Source: Roseimaritima ulvae (GTDB lineage: Bacteria > Planctomycetota > Planctomycetia > Pirellulales > Pirellulaceae). Taken from it: DNA of 64,000 nt. A program made the translations under genes and the position numbers. The notes below the pieces were generated by a model, which ran no database searches, had not been told where the DNA came from, and saw only the letters and a program-made list of their open reading frames with translations. Shown here in pieces: positions 46,608 through 55,211 of the stretch (position 1 is the first letter of the stretch; the number at the start of each line of letters is the position of its first letter). The stretch is from NCBI RefSeq assembly GCF_008065135.1, contig NZ_CP042914.1:992001-1056000 (forward strand), given 5' to 3'.

Positions 46608-47600
46608 TTAGGCAGCGTCGGCGGCTTTGGCAGCCTTGTCGCGGGCACGTTTTTCGGCCGCGTTTTTGTAGTCGACCACGTCCCACACCAGGCCCAGTTT
46701 CTTGAGCGTGCAGATCGCCATCCAGGTAACGTCGATTTCCCACCATTGGTGACCGTGTTTGGCCATCCGCGGATAGGCGTGGTGGTTGTTGTGCCAGCCT
46801 TCGCCGTAAGCCACGATCGCGACCAACCAGTTGTTGCGGCTTTGGTCGGTGGTTTCGTAGTTGCGGTAGCCCCAGATGTGACTGAGCGAGTTGACCATCC
46901 AGGTGGCGTGCAGGACGAATACCAGGCGGACGAACACGGCCCAGACCAGGAAGGACACGGCCATTTCGGGTCCGCCCAGCCAATAACCCAGGCCGGTCAT
47001 CAGGGCGCCGTTGAGCACGTGGATGGGGAGGAACAATTTGTCCAGGATCCGCATGCCGCGTTCTTTCAGCAGGTCCGGTGCCCAGCGTTGCAGGTAGGCT
47101 TTGCGATCGCCGGTGTGGGTGTGAAAGGCCAGCCAGAACATGTGGCTCCACCAACCGCCGTCTTTGGGCGAGTGGGGGTCGCCGTCGTGGTCGCTGTGAG
47201 CGTGGTGTTTGCGGTGGTCCGCGACCCAGTCCAGCGGCGAGCCTTCGCCCGCCAGGGTGCCGATGCCCGCGAACAGGTAACGTACCCAAGGCGAGGTCTT
47301 CATGCCGTCATGGGTCAGCATGCGGTGGTAGCCGAGGCAGATGCCCAGGCTGCCGGTGAACCAGTGCATTACCACCGTGGCCACCAGGGCTTGCCAAGTG
47401 AACGTGAAGGGGGCAGCCAGCACGACCACGTGAGCCAAGCCCAGCCAGATCAGTGCATACCAGCTGACACGGCTCCACTGCCGTCGCTCGGATGCCGGGT
47501 TGCTATCGGGCGTTACGGAGGCTTTGCCAGCTTCGATTACGGGCTTCTTGCGGCGTCCCGGCTTGTTTTTGTTGGTTTTGGGTTCCAGTACCGTCGACAT
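46608..47600 (-). CDS. Acyl-CoA / fatty acid desaturase
   Basis: This 330-residue membrane enzyme should introduce a double bond into a fatty acyl chain using a di-iron centre. The three histidine boxes are present: HRMLTH, HRKHHAHSD and EGWHNNHHAYP, with membrane segments between them (LIWLGLAHVVVLAAPF and others). The N-terminus is basic (KTNKNKPGRRKK) and the C-terminus Ala/Lys-rich. The ATG at 47600 has AAGGA seven bases upstream and is preferred to 47654. The pattern fits the delta-9 type; the substrate is not determined. Confidence 0.92.
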   Translation of the reverse strand: MSTVLEPKTNKNKPGRRKKPVIEAGKASVTPDSNPASERRQWSRVSWYALIWLGLAHVVVLAAPFTFTWQALVATVVMHWFTGSLGICLGYHRMLTHDGMKTSPWVRYLFAGIGTLAGEGSPLDWVADHRKHHAHSDHDGDPHSPKDGGWWSHMFWLAFHTHTGDRKAYLQRWAPDLLKERGMRILDKLFLPIHVLNGALMTGLGYWLGGPEMAVSFLVWAVFVRLVFVLHATWMVNSLSHIWGYRNYETTDQSRNNWLVAIVAYGEGWHNNHHAYPRMAKHGHQWWEIDVTWMAICTLKKLGLVWDVVDYKNAAEKRARDKAAKAADAA

Positions 47601-47795
47601 ATGTCTTTCCTTAGTCTTTTTCGCAGCAATCGCACTCGCAATTGCGGTAATCATTGGTGAACGTGGAAATGGTACAAGAGCGTGTAGGGGTGTAGGTCAC
47701 AGGCAAGACTTTTCCATGTAACAGAACGGTAAAACCTGGCCGAAGTTGGTCGCGGACCCATGCTATCGGGGGAAGCCCGGCCGCTTGATAGTAAT

Positions 47796-47884
47796 GTAGG
47801 CCGGAACAAGCCGTGCGCCGTTCCGGCGTGGGCGGGCATACGGTTACGTTCTGCCGGAACTGCGCATGGCTTGTTCCGGCCTAC
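47796..47884. repeat. GTAG-type palindrome, family D (REP-like)
   Basis: The left arm GTAGGCCGGAACAAGCCGTG and right arm GCATGGCTTGTTCCGGCCTAC enclose a centre with a second, smaller inversion (GCGCCGTTCCGGC and GCCGGAACTGCGC). It begins GTAG and ends CTAC. It lies between the divergent desaturase upstream region and the pnp terminator. A family-C fragment (GACCCATGCTATCGG) lies just left of it at about 47756. Confidence 0.8.
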
Positions 47885-47936
47885 GCCTATGGCCTACCGA
47901 CGCTGAGGAGGTGTGGTGTGGATGCGGCCACCCATG

Positions 47937-47970
47937 AAAAAACCTCTGGCCGTTGCCGACCAGAGGTTTT
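47937..47970 (-). terminator. Rho-independent terminator of pnp
   Basis: AAAACCTCTGG and CCAGAGGTTTT form a perfect 11-bp stem with a 10-base loop. Read on the minus strand, the stem ends in a run of six T. It lies about 70 bases past the pnp stop, which fits the end of the rpsO-pnp transcript. Confidence 0.88.
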
Positions 47971-48041
47971 GATTCTGCTTTTGCAGTGGATTCGGATGCC
48001 TAGGATTTCACCGCATGGTGCGTTCGCTAGGCATCAGCGAA

Positions 48042-50312
48042 TCAGTCGCGACTGCGTCCGCCGCCACCGCTACGGCCCGATCCGCTGCGGCTGCGGTCTC
48101 CACCGCCACGGCCGCGGTTGCGCTGTGGACGGCGAGGACGATCGTCGCTGTCTTCTCCGCCACGGTCACCGCGATCTCCACCTTCGGCGTCGGCTTCGAC
48201 GGCGGCCGCCATCTCGTCTTCGATGCCCAGTTCTTCGATCGCCTTGCGACGGCTCAGTTTGACCCGGTCGTGTTCGTCGACGTCGATCACCAGGACCTTC
48301 ATCGAATCGCCCACTTGGACCACCTTGTCGATGCTGCTGATGAAGCCGCTGGACAGTTCGCTGATGTGGCACAGGCCGTCGCGTCCGGGCAGGATTTCGA
48401 CAAAGGCTCCGAAGTCTTTGATGCTGCTGACGATCCCGTCGTAGATCTTGCCGATCTGGACGGTGGCCGTGCAGGCTTCGACGCTTCGCATTGCTTCCTG
48501 AGCCGCTTCGGCGTTGCCGCTGGCGATCAGCACGGTGCCGTCATCGTCAACTTCGATGACCGCGCCGGTGCGTTCTTGGATGCCGCGGATGTTCTTGCCG
48601 CCAGGACCGATCAGGGCTCCGATCTTATCGGGAGCGATCTTGGTACGCAGCAGACGCGGTGCGTTGGCGCTGATCTCTTTGCGAGGTCGCGAAATCGCGG
48701 TCAACATCTTGCGGAGGATTTCGATGCGAGCTTCCCGCGACTGCTTCAGCGTGGCGCGGATGATGTCGAACGAAACGCCGGTGACCTTCAAGTCCAGCTG
48801 GATGCCGGTGATGCCGTTTTGCGTTCCGGCGATCTTGAAGTCCATGTCGCCGAAGTGATCTTCGTCGCCCAGAATGTCGGTCAGCAGGCACCAGTTGTCC
48901 TCGGACTGCTTGACCAGACCGACGGAGATACCAGCAACCGGGTTGCTGATCGGCACGCCCGAGGCCATCAGGGCCAGGGTAGCACCACAGACCGAAGCCA
49001 TCGAGCTGGAGCCGTTGGATTCCAGGATGTCACTGATTACGCGGATCGTGTAGGGGAATTCGTCGGCGTCGGGCAGAACCGGTGCAATGCTGCGTTCGGC
49101 CAGCATACCGTGACCGATTTCGCGACGTCCCGGTCCACGGATCGGACGGCATTCACCGACCGAGAAGGAGGGGAAGTTGTAATCCAGCATGAACTTCTTG
49201 CTGAATTCTTCCTGCAGTCCGTCGACGCGTTGTTCGTCGCGAGCGGTTCCCAGCGTGATCGTGACCAGGGCTTGGGTTTCGCCGCGTTGGAACAGTGCCG
49301 AACCGTGCACCTTGGGCAGCAGGTCGGTTTCGCAGTGCAGCGGACGCAGCGAGGTGCGGTCGCGGCCGTCGGGGCGAGTGCCGGCGACGATCAGGTCGCA
49401 GACGATCTTTTCTTCCAAGTCGTGCCAGACGGTTTTGAAACGCGTCGGGCAGATCGCGCCCTCGGCGTTGGGATCGGGGATGACTTCGCTCATCGCTCGG
49501 TCGCGAAGTGCGCGGACGGCGTCGGCGCGATCTTGTTTGCCAGGCGTCTGCTTGGCCGCTTTGAATTCGTCGTAGTAGGCGTCCGTCAGGCGTTGCAGCA
49601 GGCCGTCGTCTTCGGGAGCCTCGTAAGGCGTCTTGGTCGGATTGACCTTCTGGTAGAACTCTTCCTGCAGTTCGATGACCTGTTGGATCACCGAGTGGGC
49701 GTACTGGATGGCTTCCATCATTTCGTCTTCGGGCATCTCTTGGGCAAAGCCCTCGATCATCGCGACGGCGTCGCGATTACCACTGACGATCATGTCCAGT
49801 TCGCTTTCTTCCAGGTCATCGGCCGAGGGGAACGGGATCAGTTCTCCGTCGACTTTGCCAATTCGCACGCTGGCGAGGGGACCCAGGAAGGGCAAGCTGC
49901 TGATGTGGCAAGCCGTGGCGGCACCGTTCATGGCCAGCACGTCGCCGTCGTTTTGCATGTCGCTGGACATGACAAAGTTTTGGATCTGAACTTCGTCCTT
50001 AAAACCATCGGGCCATAGCGGACGGATCGGGCGGTCGATCAGGCGGCTGCTGAGCGTCTCTTTGGTCGTCGGCCGGCCTTCGCGTTTCAGGAATCCACCG
50101 GGGAACTTGCCGGCCGCCGCGAAGCGTTCGCGGTAATCACACATCAAGGGGAAAAAGTCCAAGCCCGGACGGGGCGGACCGGTGGCGACGGCACTTAAGA
50201 CCACCGTATCGCCGTACTGCACCAGTACCGAACCGGCGGCTTGCTTGGCCAATTGGCCGGTTTCGAACGACAGGGTGTGCCGACCGATTTGCTTTTCAAC
50301 TCTAATTTTCAC
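48042..50312 (-). CDS. pnp: Polyribonucleotide nucleotidyltransferase (PNPase)
   Basis: PNPase degrades RNA 3'-to-5' by phosphorolysis and can add tails. The 756 residues contain two RNase PH cores (ETLSSRLIDRPIRPLWPDGF in the first; FPSFSVGECRPIRGPGRREIGHG and NGSSSMASVCGATLALMASG in the second), an all-helical linker, a KH domain (IGALIGPGGKNIRGI) and an S1 domain (GIVSSIKDFGAFVEILPG, DGLCHISELS). The C-terminus has an extra Arg/Gly/Ser-rich tail (RGRGGGDRSRSGSGRSGGGG), probably an additional RNA-binding extension. It follows rpsO by 331 bases, the classical order. Confidence 0.96.
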   Translation of the reverse strand: MKIRVEKQIGRHTLSFETGQLAKQAAGSVLVQYGDTVVLSAVATGPPRPGLDFFPLMCDYRERFAAAGKFPGGFLKREGRPTTKETLSSRLIDRPIRPLWPDGFKDEVQIQNFVMSSDMQNDGDVLAMNGAATACHISSLPFLGPLASVRIGKVDGELIPFPSADDLEESELDMIVSGNRDAVAMIEGFAQEMPEDEMMEAIQYAHSVIQQVIELQEEFYQKVNPTKTPYEAPEDDGLLQRLTDAYYDEFKAAKQTPGKQDRADAVRALRDRAMSEVIPDPNAEGAICPTRFKTVWHDLEEKIVCDLIVAGTRPDGRDRTSLRPLHCETDLLPKVHGSALFQRGETQALVTITLGTARDEQRVDGLQEEFSKKFMLDYNFPSFSVGECRPIRGPGRREIGHGMLAERSIAPVLPDADEFPYTIRVISDILESNGSSSMASVCGATLALMASGVPISNPVAGISVGLVKQSEDNWCLLTDILGDEDHFGDMDFKIAGTQNGITGIQLDLKVTGVSFDIIRATLKQSREARIEILRKMLTAISRPRKEISANAPRLLRTKIAPDKIGALIGPGGKNIRGIQERTGAVIEVDDDGTVLIASGNAEAAQEAMRSVEACTATVQIGKIYDGIVSSIKDFGAFVEILPGRDGLCHISELSSGFISSIDKVVQVGDSMKVLVIDVDEHDRVKLSRRKAIEELGIEDEMAAAVEADAEGGDRGDRGGEDSDDRPRRPQRNRGRGGGDRSRSGSGRSGGGGRSRD

Positions 50313-50643
50313 AGTTCTTTTCCTTCATCCAACAAAATACAAAATTCCAACATGCATACCGCAGGGGCGCAACGGGCAGGCTCATTTCAAGATCTGGGGC
50401 CGGATTGCCAATGACACCGCAGGCGGTTCTTTTTCCGACGGAAGAAAGTGCCGCACCCAGCTACTCACTGGTGCAACACGTGTCGCGGAACAACATTCAC
50501 CGATTAGAAGAGAGGGCATCGAGCTGCGGTCGCCGTTGCGACCCGCCAGCCTCGGATGCCCGATTCCAGTGGGCGTCTGATGCGCGGCTCCAATGATGAG
50601 AGCCGCCGGGGCCCCCACCATGCCACCCACGACGATTCAGCAA
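50313..50643. other. rpsO-pnp intergenic region
   Basis: This 331-base gap holds no supported gene. Two opposed short open frames exist but neither looks coding. GC-rich stretches could form RNA structure in the pnp leader, but no convincing paired stem, promoter or terminator was identified. Confidence 0.35.
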
Positions 50644-50913
50644 TTACTTGCGGATACCCAAGCGACCGATGATATCCAGGTAACGCTGAGGGTCTTTGCC
50701 GCGTACATAATCCAGCAGGCGGCGGCGACGGCTGACCAAGCCCAACAGGCCGCGACGCGAACCGAAGTCCTTGCGATGCGTCCGCATGTGTTCAGTCAGC
50801 CCATTGATCCGTTCGGTCAGGATCGCGATCTGCACTTCGGGTGATCCGGTGTCATTATCTTCATGACGATAATCCGAGATCACTTCTTGTTTACGTTCTT
50901 TCGTGATTGTCAT
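50644..50913 (-). CDS. rpsO: 30S ribosomal protein S15
   Basis: S15 is an early-binding 16S rRNA protein of the small-subunit platform. The 89 residues match the family along the full length: [40 protein letters not shown] and [20 protein letters not shown]. Length is exact for the family. It lies upstream of pnp on the same strand, the order known from many bacteria, where rpsO is often autoregulated by its leader RNA. Confidence 0.97.
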   Translation of the reverse strand: MTITKERKQEVISDYRHEDNDTGSPEVQIAILTERINGLTEHMRTHRKDFGSRRGLLGLVSRRRRLLDYVRGKDPQRYLDIIGRLGIRK

Positions 50914-51273
50914 TTGTTCTGGTTCTTCCCAACACTTTCAATTACGGCCGCCCCGGGTGCACTGACCGGCTAGAGGCCCGAAGCAGTAAGGCACGTTCCC
51001 TAAACTGCTGATATGCAAGCACTTACGCTGACTCTATGAGGTAAGCGGTGGCTGTTTGACGCGTCAGTGTAGCAATCCGCCCTTGGATTGCAACGGCAAA
51101 ACGGCGATTCCCCCGGTTGCCTCCGCTGAAAAACACCTCGGACAGACCTTAAAAACCCTCACAGGCGCGCCTTGTTACCCGAGGTTTTGCGACCTAGGTT
51201 TCCACTGCCGTACGATATCGGCAACGGCTCTGCTCTCCTTTCGACTCTGTTCCACCGATTACCCAAGACAAAT
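50914..51273. promoter_or_regulatory. Divergent upstream region of rpsO and hflK
   Basis: These 360 bases separate the divergent rpsO and hflK starts. A small perfect hairpin (GCAATCC, six-base loop, GGATTGC; 51071-51090) is present. No repeat of the GTAG families was found. Promoters for both operons should lie here, but no clear boxes were recognised. Confidence 0.4.
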
Positions 51274-52272
51274 ATGTCCGGAAATTTCAATCGACCCCGC
51301 AGCGGGCCGCAAATCCCCGAACTGAATATTACCCAGATCGTCACCGCGGCCACGGCCGTGTTGGCCGCTCTGTTGGTGGTGTACGTCCTGGTCAGCGGCA
51401 TCTACAAGGTGGCCGAATACCAGGAAGCGGTCGTCCTGCGGTGGGGCAAGTACCACCAAACCGTGGGCCCGGGCCTGCACCTGAAACTGCCCTGGATCGA
51501 CGAGGCGGTGGTCTTGAACACGGACGAAAAAAGTATCCGCCTGCCTGCCGGAACGACCGATGACACCGAACGCTACCGATCGCAGCGTATTCGCCGTGCC
51601 GGTCAACAGGACGAAAGCCTGATCCTGACGGCGGACCTTTACGCCGCGGTGGTGGAATGGAACGTGATGTGGCGGATCTCCGAGCCTAAAGATTTTGTCA
51701 TTAACTTTGGCGACATCGATACCCTGGAGCAAACCATCCGCGGACTCGCCCGTAGCACGATGCACCAAGCCGTCGGAGACTACTCAGCCGAAGAAGTGTT
51801 GACGGGCAAGCGTGATGAGGTGCGGCTGGCGGCCATGCAGGATCTGGTGGCCCAGTTGGATCGACTGAACGCCGGCGTCACCATCACTCAGATTCAAATG
51901 CAACGCGTGATTCCCCCGGAACGCGTCAAACCAGCTTTCGATAAAGTCAACGCCTCGATCCAGCATCGCGACCAACTGGTCTATGAGGCTCGCCTGTCTC
52001 GCAACGAACTGCTGCCCGCCGCCCAGGCCAACAGCGATCGCTTAATTCGCGAAGCCGAAGGGTACGCGGCTCGCCGGCTGGCTGAGTCCGAAGGGGAAAT
52101 CAACGCCCTGCTGGCCAAATACGAAAGCTACAAAGCGGCGCCGGATGTGACCCGTCAACGCATGTACTTGGAAGCCATGGAAAAGGTGCTCGGCAATAGC
52201 GGCCCTAAAACCATCATCGATTCGGAACTGCAGGGCATGCTCCCGCTGCTGAATTTAAACGAAACGAAATAA
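51274..52272 (+). CDS. hflK: HflK-like SPFH membrane protease-regulator subunit
   Basis: HflK and HflC form a large membrane-bound cage around FtsH and modulate it. The 332 residues have a short N-terminus, one membrane helix (about 18-42, IVTAATAVLAALLVVYVLVSG) and an SPFH/band-7 domain: YQEAVVLRWGKYHQTVGPGLHLKLPW, VVEWNVMWRISEPKDFV, VGDYSAEEVLTGKRDEV and ITQIQMQRVIPPERV. A coiled-coil C-terminus follows (LIREAEGYAARRLAESEGEI). The start at 51274 precedes the conserved part directly; the long upstream extension in frame is not conserved. hflC follows 50 bases later. Confidence 0.9.
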   Translation: MSGNFNRPRSGPQIPELNITQIVTAATAVLAALLVVYVLVSGIYKVAEYQEAVVLRWGKYHQTVGPGLHLKLPWIDEAVVLNTDEKSIRLPAGTTDDTERYRSQRIRRAGQQDESLILTADLYAAVVEWNVMWRISEPKDFVINFGDIDTLEQTIRGLARSTMHQAVGDYSAEEVLTGKRDEVRLAAMQDLVAQLDRLNAGVTITQIQMQRVIPPERVKPAFDKVNASIQHRDQLVYEARLSRNELLPAAQANSDRLIREAEGYAARRLAESEGEINALLAKYESYKAAPDVTRQRMYLEAMEKVLGNSGPKTIIDSELQGMLPLLNLNETK

Positions 52273-52322
52273 GTCGCGACGCTGCCGATTCCTTTCCCCG
52301 CTCATCTTTACATCCCACTGCA

Positions 52323-53366
52323 ATGCAAACTTCCAAACAACGAAATATTCTCCGCGTCTTAGCGGCTCTGGCCATCATCCTGCTGATCATGCCCTTCTGG
52401 GTGTTTGTGATCAACGAGCGGGAACTGGCCGTGGTCCTGCGGTTTGGTAAACCCGTGCGCGAATACGTCGAACCCGGCGTGCATTTTAAGGTGCCCTTCG
52501 TGGAAACCGTGCGGCGGCTGCCCAAGACGCTTCAGTACTGGGGCAGTCAAGGCGAAAAGATTCCCGACTTGCCAACTCGCGATGACAAAAAAATTGAACT
52601 CATGCCCTGGGCGATTTGGCGAATCAACGAACCGACCAGCTTCGTCCAGCGGCTGCGGACCGAAGAGGTCGCCGAACAACGTGTGCGGCAAATCACCCGC
52701 AGTGCCATCCGCGACGTGATCAGCCAGTACGATCTGGCCGAACTGGTCCGCAGCACCGACCGGCCGATTCCTAAGTCGTCGGACTACAAAACGCCAGCCG
52801 TGGCGGCGGATGTAGCGCCCCTTGATGACGCCATCGACCTGCCCGTCGACGACGCTACGCAGATCGAAATCCAGCACGGCCGGCCAAAACTGATCGCGGA
52901 AATCAAAGCCAAAGCTCAGGAACGGTTAAGCCAACAAGTCGGCGCCGACTCCGGAGGCCGCGGTATCGAACTGCTGGACGTGGGAATCAGCCAAATCGAT
53001 TTTGTGGAAAGCGTTCGCATCAAAACCTTTGATCGTTGGATCGCCGAACGCGATTCGGTCTCGGCTCGCAACACCAACGAAGGCGAACGGCTCAAGCAGG
53101 GCATCATCAACGAGGCCAAAGCCGAAGTCGAACGCATCGAAGGCGAAGGCCAGCAGAAAGCCAGCGAAATCAAAGGTGCCGCCGACGCCAAGGTGATCAC
53201 CCGCTACGCCGAAGCGATCAACACCGTGGGTGATTTCTACACCTTCCAGCGGACGCTGGAGGCCTACGAAAAAGCCATCGGGCAAGACAGCCGGATGATC
53301 TTGACGACCGACAGTCAACTGCTGCAGTTGCTGAAAGAACTGCCGCCGGTGGAAGACACGCAGTGA
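52323..53366 (+). CDS. hflC: HflC-like SPFH membrane protease-regulator subunit
   Basis: The 347 residues have an N-terminal membrane helix (ILRVLAALAIILLIMPFWVFV) and an SPFH domain (ERELAVVLRFGKPVREYVEPGVHFKVPF, AIWRINEPTSFVQRL). A coiled coil follows (ERLKQGIINEAKAEVERIEG and QQKASEIKGAADAKVITRYA), and a Q-x-D-SRMILTTDSQLLQLL end is typical of HflC. Between residues 150 and 190 there is a low-conservation insertion (AADVAPLDDAIDLPVDDATQ). It forms an operon with hflK. A family-A palindrome lies just downstream. Confidence 0.9.
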   Translation: MQTSKQRNILRVLAALAIILLIMPFWVFVINERELAVVLRFGKPVREYVEPGVHFKVPFVETVRRLPKTLQYWGSQGEKIPDLPTRDDKKIELMPWAIWRINEPTSFVQRLRTEEVAEQRVRQITRSAIRDVISQYDLAELVRSTDRPIPKSSDYKTPAVAADVAPLDDAIDLPVDDATQIEIQHGRPKLIAEIKAKAQERLSQQVGADSGGRGIELLDVGISQIDFVESVRIKTFDRWIAERDSVSARNTNEGERLKQGIINEAKAEVERIEGEGQQKASEIKGAADAKVITRYAEAINTVGDFYTFQRTLEAYEKAIGQDSRMILTTDSQLLQLLKELPPVEDTQ

Positions 53367-53376
53367 CAATAGCCAC

Positions 53377-53446
53377 GTAGCCGAAGTCGCCCAGACTTTG
53401 GAAATGTAGGCGTGGAACACATCCAAACTCTGGCGAGTTCGGCTAC
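53377..53446. repeat. GTAG-type palindrome, family A (REP-like)
   Basis: GTAGCCGAAGTCGCCCAGACTTTGG pairs with CCAAACTCTGGCGAGTTCGGCTAC around a short centre (AAATGTAGGCGTGGAACACAT). It lies ten bases downstream of the hflC stop and may act as its 3' structure. Confidence 0.8.
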
Positions 53447-53581
53447 GGCTGCAACGTGCGACCATCCAATCGTTACCATCGGCACAAGCGGTTAGCTTTG
53501 CCGAACGCTCAACGTCGGCGACCAAGCCGGTCGATACCAATAACCCGGACGATACACTGATCCTTGTGAACGTAGAGCGAC

Positions 53582-54076
53582 ATGCTGGATTTCTCCGACC
53601 AAACGCCTCAGTGGATGATGCTGGCCGGCATTGTGATGCTGGGCTGGACGTTGGTGCGTCGGCAGATGAAAGCCCGCAAACGTTCGCGGCAAGAAGACCG
53701 CCAACACCGCGCCGCGCTCAAACAGATGGGCAAGCAACAGGCCACCAGTCTGCCGTTGGCCGATGCCCCGGTCGAAACGTTGCGTTGGCAAGCCGCCATG
53801 TTCGACCTGCAGCGTGAATTAAAAGCCGAATTGGAAACCAAGATCTGCGTCGTGCAGTCTTTGCTGAAACAGGTCGACCAGCGGATCGCTCGGCTGGAGG
53901 ATTTGCAGGGCGGTCTTGTTCGGGTGGAACTGCCACCGCTGCCGTTGACCGCTGCCCAACTTCGCCGTGCCATGCAGTTGCACGGTGAAGGCCATCCAAT
54001 CGCGGATATCGCCGCTGAGCTGAAGCTGCCCATCGGCGACGTGGAACTGGCCTTGGCCGCCAATCGCTCCGCCTGA
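53582..54076 (+). CDS. Membrane-anchored coiled-coil protein with C-terminal HTH-like end (SwrB/DUF6115-like architecture)
   Basis: The 164 residues have one N-terminal membrane helix (WMMLAGIVMLGWTLV), a basic and then coiled-coil stretch (about 30-110), a proline linker (VELPPLPL) and a C-terminal helix-turn-helix-like end (RAMQLHGEGHPIADIAAELK, IGDVELALA). This order resembles the DUF6115/SwrB family as I remember it, which also ends in a G-E-V-E-L-x-L helix. That match is from memory and not tested. It converges with the next gene with a six-base gap. Confidence 0.65.
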   Translation: MLDFSDQTPQWMMLAGIVMLGWTLVRRQMKARKRSRQEDRQHRAALKQMGKQQATSLPLADAPVETLRWQAAMFDLQRELKAELETKICVVQSLLKQVDQRIARLEDLQGGLVRVELPPLPLTAAQLRRAMQLHGEGHPIADIAAELKLPIGDVELALAANRSA

Positions 54077-54082
54077 ACGTCT

Positions 54083-54958
54083 TTAGCGGTGCAAGCGGTC
54101 CAGCAACGCTTGCACCTGCCAGTGAACCGTGGTGGGTGCCGAAATCACCAGCCATTGACGTTGTCGCGCTGGCAAGATGGACATCGTCGACGGACCGCCC
54201 AGCGCTTCCCATGTGGCGGGCTCCACGGCGCTTTCCAGCGTTTGCATCAGCAGCCTAGGATCGGCCCGCTGCGCGTCTAGTAGCGCGGTCACATCGTAGA
54301 CCCGATTACACAATTGTTCCTCGGCTTTTTCCTGCGTGGTTAGGATCAATTGCCCGCCGCGAATGATGATCGTCAGGTCCAATCCATCCAACAGGCTTAA
54401 CATTCGTGCCCCGACGCTGGGTGGGCTCGCGGCGGTGGCGCCACGGCTCAAGGCGTTCCTGCTGGCAGACGGCCGACGCCACCATGGCTTCTCTGAGGCG
54501 GCGAGTTTTGGTGCGGCGAGTTTTGGAGCCGCGAAGGAGGACGGTTCGGAGGCTTGGGAATTCGCAAAAGGATCCACGGCGTCGGCGGCGGCGAAGGGAT
54601 CGCCAGCGGCGGGCCGGGGACGCGGTGCGGCTGGTCGTTTGCCCGGCACCAGTACCACGTCTTGGTCGATTCCGATCTCGTCGAGGGATTGGTGGTCGAT
54701 GCGGGTGGGGACCTTGGTCGCCAAGTCCCGCTTGAGCATTTGCAGCGTCGTGCCTGGGCCCCAGTCGAACGGGCACGGCGTCTGCAACCATCGCTCAATG
54801 GCTTGGACCTGCGCTTCGGTCATGAACGGATCGACCGTCCATGATTTCACCGCCGGTGCCGTGGGCTGAAGGCCCGCGTCGAACTGCGCCGTTGCCGCTG
54901 GGCAGCTGAGCAGGGTCCAGGCCCATAGGCCGCAAGCAAGTTTTTTTAAATCAAGCAT
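54083..54958 (-). CDS. Secreted protein of unknown function
   Basis: The 291 residues start at the ATG at 54958, with GGGAG six bases upstream; a TTG directly before it is not needed. A signal peptide (LACGLWAWTLLSCPAATA) is followed by two parts. One contains IERWLQTPCPFDWGPGTTLQ and SLDEIGIDQDVVLVPGK, then a Pro/Ala/Phe-rich linker with repeated APKLAAPKLAASEK. The C-terminal part is a compact alpha/beta region (LDLTIIIRGGQLILTTQEKA, VYDVTALLDAQRADPRLLMQ, RQWLVISAPTTVHWQVQALL). The latter recalls short secretin-type N-domains, which is a guess. Confidence 0.65.
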   Translation of the reverse strand: MLDLKKLACGLWAWTLLSCPAATAQFDAGLQPTAPAVKSWTVDPFMTEAQVQAIERWLQTPCPFDWGPGTTLQMLKRDLATKVPTRIDHQSLDEIGIDQDVVLVPGKRPAAPRPRPAAGDPFAAADAVDPFANSQASEPSSFAAPKLAAPKLAASEKPWWRRPSASRNALSRGATAASPPSVGARMLSLLDGLDLTIIIRGGQLILTTQEKAEEQLCNRVYDVTALLDAQRADPRLLMQTLESAVEPATWEALGGPSTMSILPARQRQWLVISAPTTVHWQVQALLDRLHR

Positions 54959-54969
54959 CAAAATCTCCC

Positions 54970-55067
54970 GTAGCCGAACTCGCCAGAGTTTGGACCGTCC
55001 CCGTAGCCGAAGTCGCCAGACTTTGGACGTGTGCTCGTCTATTCCAAAGTCTGGCGACTTCGGTTAC
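54970..55067. repeat. GTAG-type palindrome, family A, with two left arms
   Basis: Two left arms (GTAGCCGAACTCGCCAGAGT at 54970 and GTAGCCGAAGTCGCCAGACT at 55003) share one right arm (AAAGTCTGGCGACTTCGGTTAC). The right end is TTAC rather than CTAC. It occupies the region between the divergent secreted-protein and MuiA-like genes. Confidence 0.78.
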
Positions 55068-55211
55068 ACGCAATTGGCATTCCAAATGCGTCTGCAAGGC
55101 AATCGCTTACTCGGCGATCACAGCTACTTCTCATCGCGGCAGATTGCTGTGGTGTTTTGATACAGGTGTTGCGATCCGCCGCCTTCCCGAACGCGAACCG
55201 GAAACGCCACG

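Noticed and set aside
48015-50018. A 667-codon open frame on plus, antisense to pnp
   Set aside because: It is the complement of the highly conserved PNPase frame, has no recognisable domain and has low-complexity Asp/Val/His composition typical of an antisense shadow in GC-rich DNA.
50382-50630. Small genes between rpsO and pnp (plus 50405-50596, minus 50382-50630)
   Set aside because: Both frames are short, overlap each other on opposite strands, lack ribosome sites and show no recognisable domain.
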